DNA from: an uncultured Clostridia bacterium
GTDB taxonomy: Bacteria > Bacillota > Clostridia > Christensenellales > Pumilibacteraceae
Reading direction: 5' to 3'
Assembly: GCA_947066105.1 (NCBI GenBank)
Contig: CAMSYM010000002.1
Span: 124,001 to 188,000 of the forward strand
DNA length: 64,000 nucleotides
In this document: in pieces, positions 7,554 through 16,963 of the stretch
How the letters are laid out: each line of letters begins with the position of its first letter
Position numbering within the stretch: position 1 is the stretch's first letter
Made by a program: the position numbers and the translations under genes
The notes under the pieces: generated by a model
The model's database searches: none
Told to the model about the DNA's origin: nothing
The model's input: the letters and a program-made list of their open reading frames with translations, nothing else

Positions 7554-8589
7554 AAAGAAACATACGGACGATGAAAAAAAACAAGATACGACGGATATCG
7601 GGGTAACGGCAGAACCGCCCGTAAACGGCTCCGCGACAGCGCGCGCCGATAGCGATGTGGAAATAGAAGAAACGGAATGCGACGTCGCTATCGACGAATT
7701 TGCCAAGCGTATGGAGCTTGACGTTATTTATCGCGGCGATAACGAGAGCATACATTTTTGTACGTTCAATATCAATCGTCCGGGCTTGCAACTCGCGGGT
7801 TATTACGAACACTTTTCGGCGGAGCGCGTGCAGGTGCTCGGCGAAATGGAAACTGCATACCTTCAACAAATGACGCACGAGGCGCGCAAGACCGCGTGCG
7901 AAACGCTTATGAAGCAACCGATACCGTGTTTTATAATAACGGCGACGCAACCGCCGTGCGCCGAATTATTGTCCGCAGTAAAAAAATACGACCGCGTGTT
8001 GTTCGGCTCTAAGCTCCGCACGACCATGTTCGTCAACAAGCTGTCGCTGTATCTCAACGAATTGCTCGCACCGTCGCAAACTATACACGGCGTTTTGATG
8101 GATCTTTACGGCGAAGGCGTGCTTGTGATAGGCGAGTCGGGCATAGGCAAGAGCGAAACGGCGTTGTCGCTTATCGAGCGCGGACACATGCTCGTTGCCG
8201 ACGACGCGGTAACGATAACGCGCGTGGGCGACAAGCTTATAGGCACAAGCCCGGAAGTGATACGGTATTTTATGGAAGTGCGCGGTATAGGCATAATCGA
8301 CGTGAAAGCGATGTACGGCGCCGGCGCGGTACAGATCGAAAAAATCGTCGATATGGTCGTAAAATTGGAAGCTTGGAACGATAAAGCGCAATACAACCGT
8401 ATGGGCGGGGCGGACGAGTATTATACGGTACTCGGCGTCAAATGCCCGCTTTCGGTCATTCCCGTAAAGCCGGGCAGAAATCTCGCCGTTATTTTGGAAG
8501 CCGCGGCGCGTACGCACCGTTTGAACGATCTCGGTTTTCGCGCCGCCGACGAGCTTAACGAGCGATTGAGAAACAAGCACGGGAAATAG
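7546..8589 (+). CDS. hprK: HPr kinase/phosphorylase
   Basis: This bifunctional enzyme phosphorylates HPr on Ser-46 and reverses the reaction, setting carbon catabolite control in Firmicutes. The 347 residues show the hallmark elements: H181 in IHGVLMD, Walker A GESGIGKSE at 196-204, the acidic pair D219-D220, and the HprK signature MEVRGIGIIDV at 243-253. About 45 extra N-terminal residues are charged and low in complexity, making the protein longer than the usual 310. The start follows a good ribosome-binding site (AAAGGAGA) and overlaps the end of the uvrC fusion by 8 bases, so it is translationally coupled. No ptsH (HPr) gene is in the window. Confidence 0.95.
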   Translation: MPKKKHTDDEKKQDTTDIGVTAEPPVNGSATARADSDVEIEETECDVAIDEFAKRMELDVIYRGDNESIHFCTFNINRPGLQLAGYYEHFSAERVQVLGEMETAYLQQMTHEARKTACETLMKQPIPCFIITATQPPCAELLSAVKKYDRVLFGSKLRTTMFVNKLSLYLNELLAPSQTIHGVLMDLYGEGVLVIGESGIGKSETALSLIERGHMLVADDAVTITRVGDKLIGTSPEVIRYFMEVRGIGIIDVKAMYGAGAVQIEKIVDMVVKLEAWNDKAQYNRMGGADEYYTVLGVKCPLSVIPVKPGRNLAVILEAAARTHRLNDLGFRAADELNERLRNKHGK

Positions 8590-8733
8590 GTTTGGAAATA
8601 AGAAGTAGGCAAAGCGATATTTATGCGCGAATCGTGCGGGATTTGCCGAGTATTATAACGGTTTCGACAAATTAAATTTTTCTCCGCTCCGCTCGCGATG
8701 CTCGCTACGGTCGAAATGACAGGCTTACGGCGT

Positions 8734-9603
8734 TTAGCGTTTTGCGTTTTCTATATTCGCAAACGTTTTTACGCCGCTTTTTACTATATGCGCGTCGAAA
8801 GGCAGATCGTAATATATTTCGCCGTCCAACTGTACGGGGGCGGGCGTGACGATCTTTACGCTGTCGCAAATGATATGCTTGGTGTACGGTTTGTTCATGT
8901 GTTTGCCTTTTATGAACTTGGGCATGACAAACACCGTGGGAACGCCCTTGGGCTTTTCCATTATTATCACGTCGAGCCTGCCGTCGTCCGCTACGCTAAT
9001 AGGCGATATGCGTATGCCGCCGCCTATCTGCGTGCCGTTGCACACGCCGACCATGATACAGTCGTATTCCGCGGTTTCGCCGTTTGCGGTCAATCGAACA
9101 CGATACGGTTTATAGTGCAAAAGACAGCGAAACAGCGACGCGACATAGCTCAGTTTGTTTTTGCTTTTTGCGGTTTTGAGCAGGACTTCGACGTCCAGCC
9201 CCGTACCGCCGACGTTAAGACAACGCTTGTCGGAAATTCGGATATAGTCGAGATCCTTGGGCGTACCGTCGACTATGTCGGCGATCGCTTTGACGGGATC
9301 GAGCGACGCCGCTTTCGTGCCTATCGCAAAGTCGTTGCCGCGTCCTGCGGGGATAAGCCCCATTCGGGCTTTATCGAAATCCATGCCGTTGAGTACTTCG
9401 TGAAAAGTTCCGTCGCCGCCGAGCGCGACTATTACGTCCGCACCGCTTTCGCAAAGCTTTTGCGTCATTGCCTTGGCGTGTCCGACGCGCGCGGTTTCGT
9501 GTACAGTGTAAGATATTCCGCGCTCGTCGAGATATGCCGTAGCTTTCGCAAGACATTTTGCACCGTTGCCTTTCCCGCTTGTTTTATTGGCTATTATCTC
9601 CAT
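8734..9603 (-). CDS. Diacylglycerol kinase-family lipid kinase
   Basis: This 289-residue protein belongs to the YegS/DgkB/BmrU group of lipid kinases. The nucleotide-binding motif GGDGTF lies at 62-67, followed by LIPAGRGNDFA and, in the C-terminal beta-sandwich domain, CNGTQIGGG and VQLDGE. These enzymes phosphorylate diacylglycerol or related lipids at the membrane with ATP; DgkB recycles diacylglycerol from lipoteichoic acid synthesis in Gram-positive bacteria. The exact substrate here is not known. It is downstream of the Fic-like gene with a 29-base gap and very likely in one transcript with it. It converges on hprK. Confidence 0.9.
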   Translation of the reverse strand: MEIIANKTSGKGNGAKCLAKATAYLDERGISYTVHETARVGHAKAMTQKLCESGADVIVALGGDGTFHEVLNGMDFDKARMGLIPAGRGNDFAIGTKAASLDPVKAIADIVDGTPKDLDYIRISDKRCLNVGGTGLDVEVLLKTAKSKNKLSYVASLFRCLLHYKPYRVRLTANGETAEYDCIMVGVCNGTQIGGGIRISPISVADDGRLDVIIMEKPKGVPTVFVMPKFIKGKHMNKPYTKHIICDSVKIVTPAPVQLDGEIYYDLPFDAHIVKSGVKTFANIENAKR

Positions 9604-9632
9604 TGCTTATTCCTTCGATCGTTACTGTAAAA

Positions 9633-10577
9633 TCAATCGTCTTCCGCAGATTCGAGCGGTTGGATCAGTTCGTTCAGTTGGTCGTTGAGTTTGGATATTT
9701 TTTGTTGCAGTCTTATAGCGCGGCGCAATACTTCGTCGTCGGGCGCGCGGCGTTTTTCGGAACGCGGGCTTTCGTCGCGAAGCTGTAACGACTTTGCGTC
9801 CTGCTCGCGGCGGGGCGGGCGACACAGCTCTTGCGTCAGCTCGCGGCGGGTGCGCACTGTCGGGCGGCGGGGCGCGCTCGTTTTGGTTTCGTACGACAGG
9901 CAGGATAATAGCATTTTGTACAGCGGCGTAACGTCGTCCGCGGCGAGCGCGTCAAGCTCTGCGGAACGGATCGCCGACGGGGTGGTGCGGTGGTAGCCCA
10001 AGCCGAATCCTTTCAGCTTGCAAAACAGCATGCAGAATATGCGCACCGTAAGAGCCGAGCCTTGTTCGAACGGGTGCAAAATGACCAGCTCGCGCATATA
10101 ATGGGATAGATAGCCCGCAAAATCGTCCTTGGCGGTTTGCGGCGCACTGCCTATCTCGTTCATTTTCGTGACGATCGCTTTGAGCGATCCTTGTACGTAT
10201 TTGGGGTCGGTGTGCGCGTTGCCGTCGGTGCAAGCGTCCTTGGCGCGCGGTTTGCCCGCGTCCGCGTCCATGTCGCCGAACAGCGATTTATGCAACAGCA
10301 TTACCGATATAGCCGTCACGGGGTCGGCGATGCTTTTTTGCGCGGCGCGCAAAGCGCGGAAAAATATTATATTGTTGCACAGCCTTTCGTAAGCGGCGGA
10401 CGATGGCGCGGTCGCGCGCAAATGCTTTATCTTGGGCGCAAGATAGTTGTCAGCGTCCAGCTTGCCGAGAAGCATCATCAATCCGTCCGTTTCCGCGGCG
10501 AGCGGGATCTTACGACCGTCTGCCGCCATCGCCGTTTTGATCGCGCGGAGTATTCTGTTGGCTTCGTGCAATTCCAT
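9633..10577 (-). CDS. Degenerate Fic-domain-like protein
   Basis: The 314-residue protein has the outline of a Fic fold: LHKSLFGDMDADAGKPR at 95-111 matches the region leading to the family WAG motif, and LVILHPFEQGSALTVR around 164-179 aligns with the catalytic HPFx(D/E)GNGRxxR. The histidine, Pro, Phe and final Arg are kept, but GNGR is replaced by GSAL, removing the residues that hold the nucleotide phosphates. Classical AMP transfer is therefore doubtful. The C-terminal third is charged, arginine-rich and ends in a short coiled coil (about 285-308). It heads a two-gene operon with the lipid kinase. Its -10 box lies 8 bases from the ATG, so a leaderless mRNA is predicted. The Fic assignment rests on motif reading only. 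Confidence 0.6.
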   Translation of the reverse strand: MELHEANRILRAIKTAMAADGRKIPLAAETDGLMMLLGKLDADNYLAPKIKHLRATAPSSAAYERLCNNIIFFRALRAAQKSIADPVTAISVMLLHKSLFGDMDADAGKPRAKDACTDGNAHTDPKYVQGSLKAIVTKMNEIGSAPQTAKDDFAGYLSHYMRELVILHPFEQGSALTVRIFCMLFCKLKGFGLGYHRTTPSAIRSAELDALAADDVTPLYKMLLSCLSYETKTSAPRRPTVRTRRELTQELCRPPRREQDAKSLQLRDESPRSEKRRAPDDEVLRRAIRLQQKISKLNDQLNELIQPLESAEDD

Positions 10578-10585
10578 ACTTTATT

Positions 10586-10614
10586 ATTATACCACGCATT
10601 TGCGCGATTTGCAA
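10586..10614 (-). promoter_or_regulatory. Promoter of the Fic-like/lipid kinase operon, predicting a leaderless mRNA
   Basis: On the minus strand TTGCAA (plus 10609-10614) and TATAAT (plus 10586-10591) are 17 bases apart, with TGG before the -10 (extended -10). Eight bases separate the -10 from the ATG at 10577, and no Shine-Dalgarno is present. Confidence 0.65.
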
Positions 10615-10755
10615 TATTTTAGACGGAAATATATCGATAGCTGTATTTTTTGCGCCGAGCGCACCGAGCAAGCAACGCCGTATGCCGTCGCGAATGCGGA
10701 ATTTTACGAATGTGTTCAAAACGATTGAAAAAAAATCGCAAACGGAGTAGAATAT

Positions 10756-11577
10756 ATGTGTGACCTTTTGAGCGGTTGGACGACGTTCGGAATAGGCGGC
10801 AGGGCGCGGCGTATCGAGATAGCTCGAACGCGCGACGAGCTTATCGGTTTGTCCGCCGAAGCGATCGTATTGGGGCGCGGCTCGAATATTCTGGCGAGCG
10901 ACGACGGTTACGACGGTATAGTCGCTATAAACCGTTACGAGCGGATAGAGCGCGACGGGAATACCGTCACGGCGGGTTCGGGCGTTCGGCTCGGCGCGTT
11001 GTGCGCGTTCCTTGCCGAGAACGGTTTGTCTGGGCTGGAATGGGCGTGCGGTATTCCGGGGTCTGTCGGCGGCGCGGTGCGCATGAATGCGGGCGCGTTT
11101 GGTGGCGAGATCTCGGACAGACTGTCGTATGCTTATGTAGTACGCGACGGCGCGGAGAAGCGGTTCGCGTGCGATGAGTTGGGATTCGGGTACCGCAACA
11201 GCGCGCTCGACGACGGCGACGTGGTGACGGACGTGACGTTCGAGCTCGATAGCGCTACGCCGTCCGCAGTGCGCGCGCTCGGCGCGGAGTACGCCGATAA
11301 ACGTAGGGCTACGCAACCGACGGGAAAAAGCGCGGGATCGGTATTCAAGAATCCGCGCGGCGTTTCGGTAGGGCGTATATTCGACGAAGCGGGGCTTAAA
11401 GGCTTGCGGCGCGGCGGCGCGGAGATTTCGCCGAAGCACGCGAACATAATAGTCAATACGGGCGGGGCGACCGCGTGCGACGTTTGCAAACTGATAGCCG
11501 TCATGAAAGACGTTTTACGCGAAAAAAACGTGGCGGCGCACGAAGAAATAATTTACCTGGGTGATTTCGGAGGATAA
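10756..11577 (+). CDS. murB: UDP-N-acetylenolpyruvoylglucosamine reductase
   Basis: MurB reduces UDP-GlcNAc-enolpyruvate to UDP-MurNAc with NADPH and FAD, the second committed step of peptidoglycan synthesis. At 273 residues this is a short, type II-like form. Recognisable parts are the N-terminal TTFGIGG flavin-binding segment, LGRGSNIL, GIPGSVGGAVRMNAGAFGG (the FAD/substrate core), YRNSAL, and SVFKNPRG with the active-site serine. The start is supported by CGGAG before the ATG at 10756. It opens a run of same-strand genes murB-PHP-whiA-dnaE with very short gaps or overlaps, a common Clostridia arrangement. Confidence 0.95.
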   Translation: MCDLLSGWTTFGIGGRARRIEIARTRDELIGLSAEAIVLGRGSNILASDDGYDGIVAINRYERIERDGNTVTAGSGVRLGALCAFLAENGLSGLEWACGIPGSVGGAVRMNAGAFGGEISDRLSYAYVVRDGAEKRFACDELGFGYRNSALDDGDVVTDVTFELDSATPSAVRALGAEYADKRRATQPTGKSAGSVFKNPRGVSVGRIFDEAGLKGLRRGGAEISPKHANIIVNTGGATACDVCKLIAVMKDVLREKNVAAHEEIIYLGDFGG

Positions 11578-11584
11578 TCTTTAA

Positions 11585-12421
11585 ATGGCGTTTTGGGGCG
11601 ACTATCATACGCATACGACGTACAGCCGCAACGGCAGAAAATTGCATGCCAAGGGTACGGTGCTTCAAAACGCGCAAAGCGCGGCGCGCGCGGGGCTTAA
11701 AGAGCTTGCCGTTACCGATCACGGTTACGGACATGCTTACGGCATCGACGGGCGCGACGCTTTTGCCGCGCTCAAAGAAGATTGCCGCAGAGCGGAGCAA
11801 GCGACGGGCGTCAAGATATACGCGGGGTTGGAGAACAATCTCGATCCGCGTTGCGGCAAACGCGCCGATATAAAACCGTTTATCGGCACGGACGACGCGA
11901 CGCTGTCCGAACTGCAAATAGTGCAGGGCGGATACCATGCGTTTATCGGCACTCCGTTCATGATAAACAATATGATGTTTTGGACGCGTAACGTAATATT
12001 CGGCATTCCCACGCGCAAGCTCGTACAGCGGAATACCGCCGCATACAAGCGAATGATCGACGAGTACCCGATAGATTTTATCGGGCATCTCAACCGCGGT
12101 ATCATAGCAGATGCGGTGGAGATCGCAGTCTACGCGCACGAGCGCGGCGTATATATCGAGCTTAACGGCAGGCATAAAAGCTTAAAGCCGGACGAACTGC
12201 GCGCCATGGTCGCGGCGGGCGTGGAATTCATATGCAATTCGGACGCGCACCGTCCCGAAAGCGTAGGCAACATGACTTACGGCGAAAGCCTTATCAAGGA
12301 ATGCGGCATACCGTACGAGCTTGTAGCCAATTGGGAAAGGCTTCCCGATTTCAGGTCGCGCAACTTCAAGTCGGCGCGCGCGGGAAAAAGCGGGGTGAAC
12401 GTTGTCGACGATCAACGGTAA
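11585..12421 (+). CDS. PHP-domain phosphoesterase
   Basis: This 278-residue protein has the four PHP metal-binding motifs in order: DYHTHTTYS near the N-terminus, TDHG about 40 residues on, GLENN in the middle and NSDAHRPE late. The family includes histidinol phosphatase and YcdX/PolX-type phosphoesterases with a trinuclear metal site. A PHP protein regularly sits between murB and whiA in Clostridia; its substrate is not established. GGAGG at 11570-11574 supports the start. Its last 20 bases overlap whiA. Confidence 0.85.
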   Translation: MAFWGDYHTHTTYSRNGRKLHAKGTVLQNAQSAARAGLKELAVTDHGYGHAYGIDGRDAFAALKEDCRRAEQATGVKIYAGLENNLDPRCGKRADIKPFIGTDDATLSELQIVQGGYHAFIGTPFMINNMMFWTRNVIFGIPTRKLVQRNTAAYKRMIDEYPIDFIGHLNRGIIADAVEIAVYAHERGVYIELNGRHKSLKPDELRAMVAAGVEFICNSDAHRPESVGNMTYGESLIKECGIPYELVANWERLPDFRSRNFKSARAGKSGVNVVDDQR

Positions 12422-13331
12422 CGATGTAAAACGCGAGCTTATAGCTGTGCGAGCAAAGGGCGCGGAGTGCGAAGCGTTGCTGTCGGGGTTCGTGCGGTCT
12501 TGCATGTCCATCGAACTCGGCGGTAAGGACGGGATCATGCTCGGACTGGATTGTCAGTCGGAGTTCGTGCGCGATCATATAGAAGCGCTTATGCTCAAAA
12601 TGTACAAGATCTCGCCCAAATACAAGGACTGCGGACTGACGTATGTGGACTGCGACAAGCTGTTGCGCATACTCGGCATAACGTCGCCCGACGGCGGGTT
12701 CGAGATATGCGCCATACCAGAACGCCACGCGGAATGCGCGTCGGCGTACGTGCGCGGCATGTTTTTGGGTTGCGGCAGTTTTTCGGTACACGGCGCGGAC
12801 GCCGCGCAACGCGAAAAGACGGGCGGCGGATATCACTGCGAGTTTTCGTTCGTCAGCGAGAGCCTTGCGGACGAGCTTACCGAGCTTTTGGAGCGCAACG
12901 GTATAGCGGTCAGGAAAATGATACGCGCCGAAAAATACGTAGTATACGCCAAGGACAGCGAAAACGTGGGGAATTGTCTTGCGTTGATGCGCGCGGAAAA
13001 GACGGCGCTCAAACTGTTCGATACAGTAGTAACGCTTTCGGTCAAGCGCGACGTCAACCGTCGGATCAACTGCGATCTCGCCAACATGACTCGGACTTCG
13101 GTCGCGGCGGTAGGCGTCACCGACGCGATAAATTATATAGAGAGTACGGTTGGACTCGGCACTTTGCATCCCAAGCTGTTGGAAGCGGCGGACGCGCGCA
13201 AGAACTCGCCCGACGCGTCGCTCGTGGAGCTTGCTTACGAACTGGGCATTTCCAAATCGGGACTCAAACACAGATACGACAGGATAATCGCGATAGCACA
13301 AGACATAAAAAACAAGAGAACGGAACGCTAA
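12402..13331 (+). CDS. whiA: Sporulation/cell-division regulator WhiA
   Basis: WhiA is a DNA-binding protein with an N-terminal fold related to LAGLIDADG homing endonucleases and a C-terminal helix-turn-helix. In this 309-residue copy the central RDVNRRINCDLANMTRT and the C-terminal LVELAYELGISKSGLKHR are the conserved pieces. In actinomycetes it drives sporulation septation; in Firmicutes it affects division and chromosome segregation. The start is the TTG at 12402, because MSTINGNDVKRELIAV aligns with the usual MSFxxxVKxEL start; GGGGTGA lies just upstream, inside the PHP gene. rapZ and yvcK, which often precede whiA in Firmicutes, are missing. Confidence 0.93.
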   Translation: MSTINGNDVKRELIAVRAKGAECEALLSGFVRSCMSIELGGKDGIMLGLDCQSEFVRDHIEALMLKMYKISPKYKDCGLTYVDCDKLLRILGITSPDGGFEICAIPERHAECASAYVRGMFLGCGSFSVHGADAAQREKTGGGYHCEFSFVSESLADELTELLERNGIAVRKMIRAEKYVVYAKDSENVGNCLALMRAEKTALKLFDTVVTLSVKRDVNRRINCDLANMTRTSVAAVGVTDAINYIESTVGLGTLHPKLLEAADARKNSPDASLVELAYELGISKSGLKHRYDRIIAIAQDIKNKRTER

Positions 13332-13343
13332 GGAGAAACAGGC

Positions 13344-16300
13344 ATGAAGCAGTTTGCGCATTTACACGTCCATACCGAATTTTCGATGCTTGACGGCGCG
13401 GTACGCACCGACAAGGTTTTCGGGCTTTGCGACCGATCCAACATACCCGCCATTGCGATGACCGATCACGGCAATATGTACGGCGCTATCGAGTTTTTGA
13501 AAGCGGCGGTCAAGTATACCGATAAAGACGCCGATTTTTTGACGTTTATGGCGGAGCGGCGACCGTTCAAGGTCAAGCCGATAGTCGGGTGCGAAGTGTA
13601 TATGACCGAAAATATGCACGTCAAGGAAAAGGGCGCTAACGGCGCGCCGCCCAAGCTCAATCACTTGGTATTGCTCGCCAAAAACGAAACGGGCTATCAC
13701 AATCTCGTTAAAATAGTTTCCGCAGGATTCACCGAGGGCATGTATTACAAGCCGCGGGTCGACTTCGAGTGCATAAAGGCGCACAGCGAAGGGCTTATAG
13801 TGTTGTCGGCGTGCGTTGCGGGCGTGATACCGCAGGCGATACTCAAAAAGGATTATGCGCTCGCCGATGCTTGGATCAAAAAATTCAAAGCGGTGTTCGG
13901 CGACGATTTTTACGTGGAGATCCAAAACCACAACATCGCCGAGCAAAAAATAGTTTTACCGCACCTTATAAGGCTGGCTAAGGAAAACGGGGTAAAGACG
14001 GTGGCGACCAACGACGCGCATTATTTGACCAAAGAAGATTCCAAAATGCAAAAGGTGCTTATGGCTATATCGTTCCACTCGACGCTCGTCGGCGACGACG
14101 ACGGCGGCGCGCAGGGCGATATGGCGGGCGAGAGCGTATCGGACGACAAGTACTTTCCCACCGACGAATTTTACGTCAAGACGTACGACGAGATGTATCG
14201 GGCGTTGCCGTACGACGACGCGCTCGATGTAACACTGGAAATAGCCGATAAATGCGATCCGTATTTTATCCGCAAAGAGCCGTTGTTGCCGTCGTACACG
14301 CCGCCCGACGGTTTGACTGCGGAACAGTATTTGCGCAAGCTCACGTTCGACGGGCTTAAAGTGCGGTACGGCGAGATCACCGACGAAGTGCGCGAACGCG
14401 CCGATTACGAGCTGGGGATCGTAGAGCGGTTGCATTTCGTAGATTACTTTTTGATAGTATGGGATTTCATAAACTACGCCGAAAGTCAGGGCATTCCCGT
14501 CGGACTGGGGCGCGGAAGCGGCGCGGGCAGTATAGTGGCGTACGCGATAGGCATAACCAAGATAGATCCGCTCAAATACGCGCTGATATTCGAAAGGTTT
14601 TTGAACCCCGAACGCGTAAGTAATCCCGACTTCGATATCGACTTTTGCGTTGACCGTCGCGGCGAAGTGATAGACTACGTTACGCGCAAGTACGGCGAGA
14701 GCAACGTTTCGCAGATAGCGACTTTCGGCACTATGGCGACCAAGGCGGCTATCAAGGACGTCGGACGCGTGTTCGACCTGCCGTTCGCGGACGTAAACAA
14801 CATTACGAAAATGATCCCGCGCGGGTCGGAAAAAATGCACATAAAAGACCTGTTGGGTCGCGGCGTCGACAAGGAAGGCAAGCCTATACCCGGCGTTCCC
14901 GATCTTATCGCGCTGTACGAAAACGACCCTACCGCCAAACGCGTTTTGGACATGGCGGAAAAGATCGAAGGCATGCCGCGGCAGATAGGCATGCACGCGG
15001 CGGGCGTTATAATCTGTCGCGACCCGATCGCCGATCACGTGCCGCTTGCGCGCACCAACGAAGACGTGATAGTTACCGAGTACGACATGATAGTCGACGA
15101 AGAACTCGGACTTTTGAAAATGGACTTTTTGGGTCTGACGACGCTCACCGACATCAAAAAGGCGAGCGACTATATCAAGCAACAGCACGGCGTGGATATA
15201 GATTTCGTAAAGCTCGGCTACGACGATCCCAAGGTGTACGAGTTGATAGGCAGCGGCAATACCGAGGCGGTGTTCCAACTGGAATCGGGCGGCATGAAAG
15301 GGTTTATGCGCGAACTGCAACCGTCCGATCTGGAAGACGTAATAGCTGGCATATCGCTGTACCGTCCCGGTCCTATGGACGCGATACCCGATTTTATAAA
15401 AAACAAAAAGAATCCCGACAAGATCAAATATCTGCATAAGCTCATGGAGCCTATACTGCGCGTTACCTACGGGATAATAGTTTATCAGGAACAGGTCATG
15501 GACGTCGTGCGCGTGCTCGGCGGCTATTCGATGGGCGGCGCGGATAATATCCGCCGCATGATGAGCAAAAAGAAACTCGCCGCGATGGAAGCCGAGCGCA
15601 AGGTGTTTATCAACGGCGGCGTCGATAAAAAGACGGGCAACAAGATCCCCGGCGCGGTGGCTAACGGCGTGCCTGCCAACGTTGCAAACGATATCTACGA
15701 CATGTTGATAAAGTTCGCGAGCTACGGCTTCAATAAGTCGCACGCGGCGGCGTACGCGCACGTCACATATCAAACCGCGTATCTCAAATGCTACTATCCC
15801 GTCGAGTATTTTACGGCGGTATTGAATAACCGTATCAACAAGTTGGACGAGCTGACGCACTATTTGTCGTACCTTAAAGAAGCCAAGATAGAAGTTTTGC
15901 CGCCGAGCATAAACAAGTCGGGCGCGGAGTACTCGGTCGAAAACGGTTGCGTGCGCATAGGCATGGGCGCGATCAAGGGCGTGGGCGTACCCATAATCAA
16001 CAAGATAGTGGAGGAGCGCGAGCGCAACGGCGAATACAAGGATTTCGTCGAGTTCGTTTCACGCATGGAAGACCCCGAAACGGGCAAAAGCCTTATCAAC
16101 CGACGTATGGTCGAATCGCTCATTTATGCGGGCGCGTTCGATTGCTTCGGAAAAAAGCGCGCGGTACTGATCGCGGCGTTTCCGAGCGTAATGGACAAGG
16201 TGCAAAAAGAGCGCGCCGCAAAGATGAACGGTCAGCTCAGTTTTTTCGACGTTGCGCCGGAGATAAAAACGGAATTCGTATATCCCGACGTGGACGAATA

Positions 16301-16934
16301 TTCGCCGAACGAAAAATACAAGCGCGAAAAGGAAGTCGCGGGCGTGTATCTGTCGGGACACCCGCTGTCGGCGTATATAGACAAGCTTAAACAGTATAGG
16401 TACAACACGTCTATGTTTAATCCCGATCTGCCCGATTGCCCGCCTGCGGACACGCGCATACGGTTGGGCGGCATGCTTACTGCGACGGTCAACAAGCTCA
16501 CCAAAAAGGGCAATCCTATGGGAACGGCTGTGCTCGAAGACCTTTACGGCACGGTGGAGATATTGGCGTTCAACAAGACCTTCGAAAAAGTAAAGCCGTT
16601 TTGGATAAAGGATACCGCCGTCGAAGTTTCGGGCGTGCTTAAACTCAACGATAACGGTATGTCCGTTTACGTCGACGATATAAAACCGTTCGACGCCGCC
16701 GATGCGGTCGCGTCCAAGATATGCTGTTATTTCTCGCTTGCCGATCAAGCCGTATTGGACGAAATACGCGAGATAGTGGCGGCGTATCCCGGCAGAGATT
16801 ACATTTACATCAAGAACACCGCCGACGGCAAACTGTACAGACTGAGCGATAAATTCGACATTTCGTCGCTGTCCAAGAGCGAGCTGTGCGCCGTTCTCGG
16901 TAGCGCCAACGTCAAAGAACAATCGAATAATTGA
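13344..16934 (+). CDS. dnaE: DNA polymerase III alpha subunit
   Basis: This 1196-residue DnaE-type replicative polymerase begins with a PHP domain (HLHVHTEFS, TDHGNMYGAIEF). The polymerase palm has GRGSGAGSIVAYA near 390 and the catalytic aspartates in PDFDIDFC near 430. Further on are GMHAAGVII, the finger block YGIIVYQEQVMDVV near 709, the helix-hairpin-helix region and a C-terminal OB-fold (about 1000-1100). The length fits DnaE rather than PolC, and no 3'-5' exonuclease insertion is present. Most Clostridia carry both; polC is not in the window. AAGGAG precedes the ATG. It follows whiA by 12 bases, in the usual clostridial order before pfkA. Confidence 0.95.
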   Translation: MKQFAHLHVHTEFSMLDGAVRTDKVFGLCDRSNIPAIAMTDHGNMYGAIEFLKAAVKYTDKDADFLTFMAERRPFKVKPIVGCEVYMTENMHVKEKGANGAPPKLNHLVLLAKNETGYHNLVKIVSAGFTEGMYYKPRVDFECIKAHSEGLIVLSACVAGVIPQAILKKDYALADAWIKKFKAVFGDDFYVEIQNHNIAEQKIVLPHLIRLAKENGVKTVATNDAHYLTKEDSKMQKVLMAISFHSTLVGDDDGGAQGDMAGESVSDDKYFPTDEFYVKTYDEMYRALPYDDALDVTLEIADKCDPYFIRKEPLLPSYTPPDGLTAEQYLRKLTFDGLKVRYGEITDEVRERADYELGIVERLHFVDYFLIVWDFINYAESQGIPVGLGRGSGAGSIVAYAIGITKIDPLKYALIFERFLNPERVSNPDFDIDFCVDRRGEVIDYVTRKYGESNVSQIATFGTMATKAAIKDVGRVFDLPFADVNNITKMIPRGSEKMHIKDLLGRGVDKEGKPIPGVPDLIALYENDPTAKRVLDMAEKIEGMPRQIGMHAAGVIICRDPIADHVPLARTNEDVIVTEYDMIVDEELGLLKMDFLGLTTLTDIKKASDYIKQQHGVDIDFVKLGYDDPKVYELIGSGNTEAVFQLESGGMKGFMRELQPSDLEDVIAGISLYRPGPMDAIPDFIKNKKNPDKIKYLHKLMEPILRVTYGIIVYQEQVMDVVRVLGGYSMGGADNIRRMMSKKKLAAMEAERKVFINGGVDKKTGNKIPGAVANGVPANVANDIYDMLIKFASYGFNKSHAAAYAHVTYQTAYLKCYYPVEYFTAVLNNRINKLDELTHYLSYLKEAKIEVLPPSINKSGAEYSVENGCVRIGMGAIKGVGVPIINKIVEERERNGEYKDFVEFVSRMEDPETGKSLINRRMVESLIYAGAFDCFGKKRAVLIAAFPSVMDKVQKERAAKMNGQLSFFDVAPEIKTEFVYPDVDEYSPNEKYKREKEVAGVYLSGHPLSAYIDKLKQYRYNTSMFNPDLPDCPPADTRIRLGGMLTATVNKLTKKGNPMGTAVLEDLYGTVEILAFNKTFEKVKPFWIKDTAVEVSGVLKLNDNGMSVYVDDIKPFDAADAVASKICCYFSLADQAVLDEIREIVAAYPGRDYIYIKNTADGKLYRLSDKFDISSLSKSELCAVLGSANVKEQSNN

Positions 16935-16963
16935 GTTGAAAACATAGGTCAAAAACCTTTATT

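Noticed and set aside
8663..8671. 0A-box match between hprK and the lipid kinase
   Set aside because: It lies between two convergent genes, so it has no obvious promoter to act on; most likely chance.
13956..15860. A 634-codon open frame on the minus strand inside dnaE
   Set aside because: Antisense shadow of dnaE; no recognisable domain and no ribosome-binding site.
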